Made by a program: the position numbers and the translations under genes. From Cyclina sinensis (taxonomy: Eukaryota; Mollusca; Bivalvia; Venerida; Veneridae), in the NCBI GenBank assembly GCA_012932295.1, contig JAAONU010000003.1, positions 26,274,361-26,338,360 of the forward strand: DNA of 64,000 nucleotides, written 5' to 3'. Positions within the stretch are counted from its first letter, which is position 1. Every line of letters starts with the position of its first letter. Positions 47,801-59,800 of this stretch are shown here, piece after piece. The notes under the pieces were generated by a model. That model saw only the letters and a program-made list of their open reading frames with translations. It had not been told where the DNA came from and ran no database searches.

Positions 47801-50800
47801 ATTAATTGTGTTGGTTGTTAAAGCATTGATTGACGTACAATATTACAGCTGATCCTACAAGGGAACAAATACTACATGCAGAGTAATAAAGATATTTATT
47901 GGTTTCCTTGGATTATATTTAAATCAACATGTGATAAAACTTTTGAATGCATTTTGATGTGTTACAAATCACGTAGAACAGACAGTACAAAAAAAACTTC
48001 ATTTTTACAAAGTAGTAACTTGATAGTTATAGTATGCAAGAATTGTTTGCACTGTAAATAATAGAAAAAAATAAAGACAAAAATAAAGAAACCAGTCAAA
48101 ATGAAGATTCGACAGCCAACACTGTTGATGTACAGTGACAATTTAAAGTTTATTAAGAAGGACAATGTTATAAAGTTGGCCACATTAAGGAGGAAGCTTT
48201 GTCCTGAAGATGAAATAGTGATTAAACCTTTAAGGTAATTGTAAATAAATTTGTAATTGTAATTATTACAGATGCAACTAAATTTGTGGACACTTTCGTG
48301 AAGATTTTAAATAACTTTTAAAGAAAATAATGGTTAAGATCTGTAATGGTTGTAATTAAGCAGTGCAGGTTAATTACAAAATGTTTAAGGTAATTTTGAT
48401 TAGATTTTCAAGGTATTTGTGAAGAAAAAACTTTAAAAAAGATTGATGTTAACTTCATAAAACCTTTAAAATGCATTTAGAATTTGTATAACAAAATGGA
48501 AGAATGGTGCTTTAAGCTTTCTGGATAGCCTTATGTTAAACTTTCTTATTTTACATTGTCTGGGAGGTTCTTGCAGTCCTTCTTTGAGACTGCTTCCTGT
48601 GGGGAATGTAATAAAACTATTAAGTCATTGGAGACTCTTACCTCTGGTGGGATTCAGACCAGCAACCTCTGGATTGGGAATCCAGCATTCTAGCTCTTGA
48701 CCACTGCTCCTCCAGATAGTTTTAGGTGCTGACAGCTTCATAAATAACTTGGATGAAACATATGCTTGTGAAATTATTGTTCTGTAACTGACTCACTGTT
48801 TACTAATTTAGAACACACACTTAGTGCATGAATAGTGTGCTTTGACTCAGCTTTGTGTATGTTATGTAGTAATACATGGAAACAGTGACCTCAAAAAGAG
48901 GTTAAAACATTGTCAAATTAAGAATTTTTTTTAAAATCAAGCAAAGATTTGTATCAGTATATTTTGTTTATTTTGCAGGCTTCAGCTTCCAGTGACTGCG
49001 ACTCATCAACAACCCCAGACCTACACGACAGGAGTTCCCCTGACGCTCCCAGCAGTCTCTGCACCCATCAGTCAGTCACAGCATGAGTATGTAACACCAT
49101 CCTCACAGCTATACACTGCCACAGAAAATGCATTTGTTACACAAAGTTCAGCATACTCGCAACAATATGGAGAACCAACTTCACAAGGGGAACCACTCTT
49201 CACTCATGTACCACTTCCAGCCGTCTCAGAACAAGGTAAAAAGCTCTTCCAGTCACAAGTTGTATTCTCCCTATTTTCTTGTGCGGATATTACTTTGTAG
49301 TTCCGCTTGGAACTTAAAGTAAACATTATGCACCTTTCCCTTTAATTTTATTTAACACATAAAGGATAACTTATTTCAATAATAAATCTAATTGTCTGTG
49401 TTACAGTCACATTTCATCTCTGTTGTCAGTAACATTTTAGTTTTTGAAATGCAGCATAAAAGTTGTGGAATTGTACATTTGATCTTTTCATTTCATTTTA
49501 AAGGGATATACAGGCAAAAGTTTTATGCTTTCTTTCTCATTCCTTCTATGAATATACTATAAATGTGATCGAAATAAATACAATGATCTGTCCGAGTAAC
49601 AAAGATTTCCTCTTTATAATGAAAAACCGGGTGGTTTCCTAACTTGACCCACTTGGGTCTAGATAGAAAATTCAGATTTCGCGCTAAATTTCGCAGTGAA
49701 TGATTGGACAATTGAAGTACCTGTCACGTAATCTATGGCAACCCATGAGAAACGATGATTGGTTGTTTTTGTCACGTGACCTATTTGAAAATAAGTCGGT
49801 GATTTCGTTCACGTTTTACTTTTTGTTAAAGAACGTTCAAATATTAATGTTCAAGCCCGCATTTCACTACAAACATACTGGGAATTAAAAGTTCTTCATA
49901 TTGAACGTGATTTGAGCGAATAATATCAGTTTTAATTTTTGGGGCATTCATTTGCCTGTGTATCCCTTTAACTCATTATACAGTCTATAAACATTTTAGG
50001 AGACAGTTAGCCTTGTTGAGTTATGAAAATACATGATTTTTGTATCGGGGGAAGGACACTGTTGGTGTAGAGGCATTTACTGGTACATTTGAAAGTTGTT
50101 TTTGTTCTTTTCAGGTACAACAGACTTTATAGGTGCTACAAAATACACATACGAGACAACACCGAGCTTGAACCGATTGCAGATTGACACCCCACCAAGA
50201 AATTCACCAAGAGCTGTTGGACCTATCTCAAGAGCCAAATCAGCACCAGGTTTGTACAGATGTTCACTTGAAGATTTTTCATTGTTAAAAAATATGTGTT
50301 TCTTGTTATTGGTTCCTATGGCTGCTTTTTTTGTTTCTTTCTAAGGGTTTACTCATTGCAGTTTGACCAATCTTTATTCACCGAGCCTACTGGGCTTATG
50401 ATAATCTTCTTTTCTGTGCAGATTACTCCATGATTCTTCTTCTTTTTCCAGAAAGTCAGTGAGCAGATTATAATTAGCTGATTTTAACTAGCTTGTAGCT
50501 AGGCATTTTGCCTGCAACAACCTTAGCTTGAATGTGGCTCGCAACTATGACCTCACTCTGGAGGCAGTATTAAAGTATATTTTAGTGTTCTAAAGATAAA
50601 TATAATTATTATATTTGTACCAAATAAATTCAAAGCTGAGGTTACTGGTTTTACAATAGAAAAGAAATGCCATGTTCATTGAAACAGTTTGGCTGAGTAT
50701 TTGTGAAAAATATGACTTCATAATATGATTGTATATAATGACTTTAAATATTTATTTTACTTAGTAAGAAGTGACCTTTTTCATACATTTAGTAAATTTG

Positions 50801-53800
50801 TTTTACTGGTGTTTTAACATGACTTGGAAAACTGTCATATTTTTAACAATTCATGGGTTTTATTGAATGGTTGCAATGTTTCGCTGTTCATTAAACCATT
50901 TTGAATTTCTCTCAATGCCTTCATAATTATCTAGTGGCCCATATAGGTGCCTTGTAATGCAGCTACGAAGGAGATGGTACAGCCAGTGCTGTTAACAATT
51001 ATTTAGTGATTAGATGCACAAGCCTGTATATATTGTATATAATGAAATGAAATTGTGATATTTGCCAGAGTAATCTATTTAAATGAAACTAAATTAAGCT
51101 GCATGATTATTGAACTGGGATAAACTCTGTTTTGCCCACATTTGTTAAAATTTACTTAAAAACATTGATTTTACAGTGAGACCTGGGTCATCTGTCCAAG
51201 TTGTACCAACAAAGTTGGGCCAAGGGAAGGACTACTTTGATGAGATGTTCAGAGATCTAACAAGAGAAACCCTTTACACACAAACACGCCCAAAAAGTAG
51301 TCCAGTTGAAAGACCGCCAAGTGCAAAACAGGAGCGTCCAACAAGCAAGACTGAATGGTAAATGTAGACAGTTGATAGCAGGCAAAATTAGAGCTCTGTT
51401 GATTTTAAACAGTGTAACTAATGTTACAGGAATTCCTTAGCAATGGTAAATCTTAGCATGGAAGACATTTTAAGACAGTTTCATTACATTTTGTTAGACC
51501 TCTTATCCCGATATCTTGATAAAGAATTAAGCCTATGAAGTTACAGTTGGTCAATGTACAGACCAGACATTGTTGGAAATACATCTTTGTACAGTGATGA
51601 AATTGAGAACACTTGCTATGTTAGTGCAGCAAGAGACAAATTATTTACCTTGGTATTTAAAGTTGTCACTGATCTTTATAGCTATGAGACATATGCTCAG
51701 CAGCAGCAACAGCAGTTTGCTCAGCAGCGTGCACTGACCCCTACTGCCCCTGACTTATCAGAGATAGTAACAGCAGAACAACCCCGAATTGGGACCTCTG
51801 AACGGTTAGAACCAGTTCCGGAAACAAGACCTGCCGACAGACCAATGAGCTCAGTATTCCATGACTACACAACATCTACTTCCAGGTGAGACAATTATTA
51901 AATATTTGTTCTCTATTTTAAAATCTTAGTGTACATTGAAACAGCTAGGTGTGTTTTTTCATCCACTTACATTTGAAATTAATCAGTTAATCAAATGCAA
52001 TTTTTATGAACTGAAACTACAACTGTATGTCATTGTAAATATAAAAGAATTTAAGAAAAAGACAATCAGAACTGAAGTAGAATTTTATATTTGAAAGAGC
52101 AAAAGCACTGTTATTTAGACAAATTTATAATTTACCTTGATTCATGGGACCTAGCTTGACCAAGTTAGGGGTCAAGTGAAGACCAGTTCCAATACCCTCT
52201 AATAAGATGAAGACATTGCTACAACTTGTATTAAATTGTTTGTATGGTTTTGAGTCCTAGGATTATAAAATAAAACAAAGAATTTTCACCACTTATTTGA
52301 AGAGCCTCTTTCAGCTATATCCAGAATTTGGCTGTAAAACATAGGTTTCAGAATATGTTTTATATAAAAGAAACAAAAAGATATAAAATTTTCTTGCAGA
52401 GTGTCAGTTTTGCAGAATGTGTCAAGGTCAACTTCTTCAGTGTTTCTTTTTTTTCAAATTGTTTTCTGTTTAAAGTAGATGCTTTTACATTCTTTTTCCT
52501 TAATTTTCTTAAATAATCCAAGTAATGGCTATACATATAGGAATGAGGTCTAGTCTGTCAGATGCCAGAGATTAAAATGGGTGTAGAATTTTTTATGCTC
52601 CCTGAAAGTTTGGCAGCTTGTTGCCTCTTTGTCTGTCCACTTTGGGGAGCATCAGTTGTTTTCCATTATATCAGAATGCCATATATGACTAGTGAAATTT
52701 ATATTATGAATTATTGCAAGAAAGCCAATGGAAGGTGAAATATTTCATGAAATAAATGTTCAGAGAATCATGCTTTGTATAGGCTGTGATGATCAAGTGT
52801 CAGATATATTTTATTATATCTAATACTTCTGTGAATTGAATTTGGAACTAACCACTAAAGATAGAAAGTCAATCGAATAACATATATTACTATAATTCTT
52901 TACTTTTATAAAGCAGTAGATTATTTCTGAAATTTCAAAAGCACCTGGTTTTTTATTTACATATCTAACAAAGTAACTTAGTCACTTTAATGCAACATTT
53001 CTTTTCAAGAAATATAACACGACAATTTGCATCAGAATCCAGAAAGCTGGGGCTTCTGTTCTATATTAAATTAAGCTTTAGAACATTATAGACTATACAC
53101 TGGTATTTATTATGTAATAAACTTAATTTTAATGTAAAGAAAAATCAGTAATGTAATAATAAAAACTTTTGCAGTGGTCTAGAGATTTGGACAAGGTTTG
53201 TTTCAAGTTGTTGTGGTGTTTCCTTTAAATCAAAAACTTAAGTTCACAAGCCTTGTGGAAATCCCAGGAAGTGCCTTTATTGCACCAGATAGTTAAAGTC
53301 CCTTTTTATAACACTTCTTTTCTTAAAAGACTATGCTTAAAGCTTGACTTTTCTTCCCCAATTCCTTCTTCTGGTAACAGTCATGTGCTTCAGTGAAACC
53401 ATGTTTTGCCATATAATCCTTTAGTATTGTTTTTGCCTTCATTATTAGCTCATCCTGAGTAATGGGGTGTTCGGGGTGAGATCTTATGACCATCCTTTCT
53501 CCATTATGCATTGTGAACATTTAGCTTTTGGATAAGCTCCTGTTTTCATGAACCTGTCAGAATGTTGATCTTGGAGGATTTCTTATGCCATATTGAAACT
53601 GGGTCATACTGATAGTAGATCAACAGACCAGATTGAAGAAAACCTTGTGAACACTGTTGAGGTCACATTTTTATTTGCTGATTGAAAGACATGACATATA
53701 ATAGGAACATGCATGGCCGATGGACTAGCAGTCCATATGGCTTCATCTACATCGGGTAATGTCCAAAGGTTCTCCACTCCCAAAATCAAGGAGTTTTCAT

Positions 53801-56800
53801 TCAGTCTTTACCAGACTTGCTGATAATGTTTGTAGGCTTAATATCTGGACTAAGTTTGATAACCAACAGAAACCCTATAGGCTTTTTGGAGATATGGCTC
53901 TTAAATATCAAAAATTGGCAAATTTAGCCTTGTCCACTCTATAAATCAATCAGTTCTCATTCAGTCTTCACCAAACTTGCTGAGAATGTTTCTGGGCATA
54001 ATATCTAGGTCAGATTTGATAAGTCAAATTCCTCCAGTTACTCTAGAGTCATTGCCCTTGAATTATCAAAATAATTGGCAGAATTAACCTTGTCTGCTCT
54101 CTGAGTCAAAAAGATTTCATTTTATTGTCACTAAACCTGGTGCTAATGGTTTTGAGATAACATCTCAGCCAAGTTCATTAGTCAGTCAAAATCCTTCAGG
54201 TACTCAAGGGTCTTGGCTTTTGAATTATAAAAAGTTGGCAAATTTAGCCTTGTCCACTCTCTGTGACAAAGAGATTTTATCCGGTTTTCACAAAACATGC
54301 TGTAAATATGTGTGAGCTAAATAGCTCAACCGGGTTTGAAATCCACTCAAATCCCTGTAGGCACCTTAGAGTTATGGTCCTTGAATTATCCAACTTCGGT
54401 CAAATTAGTTGTCCATTCTCTAAGACAAGGAGTTATATCAGGTAATCATCAGACTTGGTGATAGTGTTTGTAGATATCTAGAGTTAAAGTCATTGCATTG
54501 TACAAATATACAGAATAAGCCTTGTCCATTCACTAAGTAAAAGAGTTTTCATCAGAACTTGAAATATATACTTTTCTGTTAATTTTTTATTATAGGTTAA
54601 AACCTTTTATACTAAAATAGTTTAGACCATTGCTTCAAGTCATAATATGTTGCCATAGCCATAGGAAGGATGTATTTTGTGATATTCTTTTGTTTAACCT
54701 GCCTTAACAAAAGTGGTCTAAGATCTGAGGAAAACCTGTTGAAAAGTGTAGATGCCAAATTTTTATTGGCTTGTCATCAAACCAGTCAGTATGTTTATCT
54801 TAATGATCTCTTTGTTGAGACTGAAACTGGGTAACATGGTATCAAAACCTTGGTCCTCTGAATACCAGTAAAATGAAAGAAATTTATTTCCTAATGACAA
54901 ACTTCATTTGACCATAATGTTAAGGCCAGTGGTATTCATGTGAGGGATACAGGACCATCTTGGCCCTCTTGTTTTTGTAAATGTTGTAGTAGTATTTCAG
55001 TGGTTAGCTGACATTAGCTAGAGACTTCAGATAAGCCATTGTGATCACAAACTGTCTGCCATCCACCACTTTCTTTAAACAACATCAAATCTGAAATCAC
55101 CTTGCAAAAGTTGATGAAACTTGGCAGGATCGAGTGTTCCTTGCATAAAGCTCTTACAAAGTTTTTTAAAAAAAATTCCATTCCATACAGAACTCTGGTT
55201 TGGGTGGCTACTTGTAATGAAAGACTTTTTAAAAATCTTGTCTAAAACAACAAGGGCCAGAGATCTGAAATTTGATGTGTAGCATTGTCAAGTGGACCAC
55301 TATGAAGGATTGTTCAAATCATGTTCTTTTTGTCACTTTTGACCCCACCTTAGAGGCCACTGTTTTTAGAAAGACATATAGAGAAAAACATTAAAAATCT
55401 TATTCTCTGAAACTGCAGGACCTGGAGTATATGATATTTGGTTTGTAGCACTGTTTAGGAGACCTCTACCAATATTGTTCCAATTATGCCATAAGGGTCA
55501 CTGTTTTTACATAGACATATAGAGAAAAAACCTGTAGACCTAAACTAAGATTGTTCAGATGATGACCCTATGGTTAAAAGTGCTCTCGTCTTAAGGTCAC
55601 TAGTTTTTACCAAGTATATAAATGAAAAATTTCAAAAATCACTTGTCAGAAACCAAAAGGCCTGATGTTAAGATATATAGTGTGTAGCATTGTGTTGTGG
55701 TCCAGAAAACATTTATTCAGTTTATGGCCCTAGGGTTAAACTGGCCCCTCTCTGAGGGTCTCTGATTTTACTTATATTGGAAAGTTTTGTTTTGTTTTAA
55801 ACCATAAGGCCCAGAGTTTATATATTTGATGTGTCCCATTGTCTAGTTGGTCTGTACCATACTTATTCATGTCATGGCATCAGTGTCAAAAAACACCTGT
55901 AAAGTGACCTTTATCTTGACCTACTTCCATGTTTTCTAAGCTGTAGTATTAAAATTTGAAGTTTGTGCTTAATTCTGCTTAAATCGTAGGTAAAGGTTGT
56001 ATACAGTATAAAAATAAAGTTCTTTTTGTGTTGGTAGAAAGTGATCACTGTTGGCCCTGAAGTCATACAGGATATAAATGAAGATGGATAAATCATTTTA
56101 GCTATATTATACTTAAGTCGAGATTTAAGTGACAGTAACCCTGGGTTGAACATTTCCTTGCTTTATCAGATAAAATGTTTGAGCAAGAATTCACAACACT
56201 GGTATATTAGGCATTAATCAAAGTTAATTACAGTAAATGGTGTGTGACTTGTTATCAAAACATCAGTTTTCAGGGCCAAAGTTACAATTTAATGAAAATG
56301 GTATGCTCTTTAAGGTGTATTTTGATTTTAAGTCAACTTTGCTTAAGAATATTGAAGGATTTATTTAAGCTGTAATATAAAAAGAGCCATAAAGTGTGGT
56401 CTCCTTAATGCTTGTGTATAAGAACTTGTATGTATTTGACGGATGAAAAACATATTAGCAGTCTTTCATCTCTAGTTCTGCCCTGTGTACCAAGTTTCAA
56501 GATCTTTATCCTAGAGTTTTTGTCTGAGTAAACTTGTATGTTGTGCTTAGTTTCTGAATCCTTTTGATGTATATCTTTAAGTGTAATTTTGGTTTTTACA
56601 ATTATTAGCAAAATAACTACTTTTAAGAATTGATTTAGATTAAACTCCAGTGTTACTTTCCTTTGTATGTAGAAATTGAAATGTTGAAAACTGGTCAAGT
56701 TGTTTCCAGTTTAAATAGTTATAGTCCAACAACATGAAAAGCTTACTGGGAGTAAGGTTTAAAGTATCTAATTTTAGTAAAAAAAACTGTCTTTTGAACC

Positions 56801-59800
56801 CATTGATTTTAGGGTCACTGTGTCCAAGGTCAAGTTCACAGCACTTCAAAAACAGTTTCTGATCAATAACTTAGAACAACTGAGCCAGGGCCCTCAAACT
56901 TCACATAATGATAGGACATGATAAGTAGAAGACCTCTACTGATTTTAGATAATTATTTTGAAGGTCAACGCCAATGTTATAATTGCTAAAAACTTAATAA
57001 AAACTAAACAACAACTCAACTAAAGACCCTCAACTGTATAGTATGGTTTATAAAAGTGTGTAGATGACTGGCTTCTGCATCCAAGCCTTGGATTCCAAGG
57101 TCAAGGTTACAGTGACCTTTTCTGTTTAAATGGTTCTTCATCAATAACTACTGAAATTCAAAGTTATAGGAAGGGTTGACCCAGGTTAGTACTTCTCAGA
57201 GGGGCAGGCATTATGTACCATTGGACAGCTCATGTTAATCCATTGGTTATAGTCATAATCCCCTACTGTAATACTGAGTTGGATTTACTGATCAGTACCA
57301 GATGGAAGTTGTTTCACTAAAAAAAAATATTTTTATGAGCAATAAGAGGTTGAAAGACTCTATCAAGCCAAATAACCGTCAAGAAGAATTTTTTTAATTC
57401 TAAATATTGAATTCCATTTACAATGTTACAAAATGCTTTTAGAAAAATTCTGTCTTGTTAAAAGAACTTAAACAATTCATACAACTTTTAATCAATTTTT
57501 CTTTTCTTTCTTTCTCTATAATTGATTTGAACCTTTTCTGTTGTTATTCTAAATTACAATAAAGTCAATAACTTTTCATAACGTTATTTATTTTCAGTCA
57601 ACATTAAAGGGGTGTAATGTTAACACCGGCACCTAGGCTTAATGATTGTATTTTAAAACCCAGCGATTTTGGATTAAAGGCAATATTTTACTGATATCGC
57701 AAAGTTTGGTATTAATCAGTGTTCAATGAATAGAACTTGGTTACTATTGTCTAATCCAAATGTAGAATAGATTATCGTAGATTATAGGAGTAGTGGGGAT
57801 TTATATTGAATTTGACATAGGATATTTTGGATCAATTAATACATTGTAATTGAAGGTTTTGCAGTTTATAATAAGTCTAAACAGGGAAAAGGTTTTTTTA
57901 GTGTAAAAAAAATCAGAAGCACAGAAAAACTTTTTTACAGTCGTTTAATTGAAGAGATTTTATGTGTATCAAAAGATTTCAGATTGACTAGAGGGAACAG
58001 TTAGTTTGGACGTGTGAGCTACATGCATTTTGATTGAATAAATTTTAGGTCACATAGTTCAATTTTATTGAGAGGAATTAGTCGATATGGTTCTAATATA
58101 GACTCTTTGTGTGCAACTAAAGGCAGATAAGATAGCTTTTTGTAGATAATCCAAAAAAGATTATCAGAAGATTATCATAAAATAATACTTGTTTGTTTAG
58201 AAGAGCAGATTTTATACTTTATCCTGCCATGTAGTCAACTTTATTAAACTGTGCATAATTCTTATATTGAACATATGTACAAGAAAAACAACTTACTTTC
58301 TAATACTTAAAGGATTTTGAAACATAAATTATTCTAGACTTATAAGGAGAAATCATTTGATTAGAGATCAGCGTGTAAGGTAATTCCAGGAATATTATTT
58401 ATTGTACTGCAGAAAACAGGACTGGACTTAAAAACATTTCTGGCATTAAATTCTTCATTGTTTGTGACATTGAATTAACATTATGGGTTTTGTTGGCAGT
58501 GCTGTGGGAGACATCAAGATTCTTGAAGTGAATCAGGAGGGAAAATTCATTCGACTCTTCAATGATGGAAAGCAGGTTTGTACTGCAAATTTTTGTGACT
58601 TAATGTATGAAGAGTTAATTTGTTCGGAAAGTTGAATTTGGTGATATTATTCTCAGTAGTGGTAAAACCTGGGTACTAACTCTCAAAAATATGTAAGTAG
58701 GATATTCTGCATTCTGTTGAGTAGTTCTGCTACTGTATTTAAAACATGCTGAATTGATTAGAGGAAGAAACAGCATGTCATAAATGAGATCTCACTGGAA
58801 TTCAAACTTAAAACTGAATGAAAGGTGTATGCTTGATCAAAAAACCACTTTGTCCTACTCAAGATGTCCTTCAAAATGTTCGTAAGTGTCATTTTAAAAC
58901 ATCTAAAATTGATTTATATATATGTATAACAGAAATAACTATAAAACAGTGTAAGCAGGGTTTTTTGTTAAAAAAGGTCTTGAAAATAATAAAATTGTAC
59001 ATGTAATTTGTGCCATTTTTATTTTCATATAAACCATACCAGTAATTTATTTGAAAATAAGGAAAAGTTTAAACTTAGGCTGTAAAATGTTTTTACAAAG
59101 CCTAAAGTTTAAATTTGATTGAAAATTGAAACTTTTATTTGCACACTATTATCTTGAACAAATAGAAACTACCTTAAACACAGGTACCCTTTCTAATTAA
59201 ACCACTAAACTGACATGTGTTTTTGTTTGCTAAATACTTAAGCTATGCACAGTCAGTACATATGGCTAAAGTGATCCTTTTTAAATATGGCAAAAGAAAA
59301 AAACACAAACTTTTAAGTGGAAATTGTATCATTTTTCATTCAAGTACAAAAGACCCAATTTAAAACTTTATTGGAGATATAGACATTATTAGTATGCAAA
59401 TTATTTTTGAATGGTTTGTTAATTTGCATTCCACCATAGGTTCTGCTAAAAGCACTTTTTTTTAATATGAAAACTGTTGCAGTCTTTTATGATTTGAGTT
59501 TATTTATCATTGGTATCGGTTGCCCATTTGACTGAAGCCCCCTGCAGAGATTAGTTATTTTATGCTGTGGGGGATAGTGCAAGATACAGAAAGCATCCTA
59601 TTCCAGAGACACCACTGGTTCTTTTGCATGCTCAGTGTACAGCACTGATACATGGAACCTCGATTTAAAATCGTATCCGAAAGACAATTAGTAATGACCG
59701 GGGAATTGATCTCGGGACCCCTGGGTTACCAGCCCAATGCGTTACCACTGGACCACTGATCCGCTCCTACTTGACAGGCTGAGATACCACATACTTTACT

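Larger units (their letters stand above)
51886..58499. other. 6.6-kb intron between linker and LTD exons
   Basis: Carries the repeats at 53520-54980, 55080-55900 and 56800-57185. The rest is AT-rich with no further exon recognised. 57600-57640 has 'atgttaacaccggcacc', like phrases at 18514 and 20563. Confidence 0.45.
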
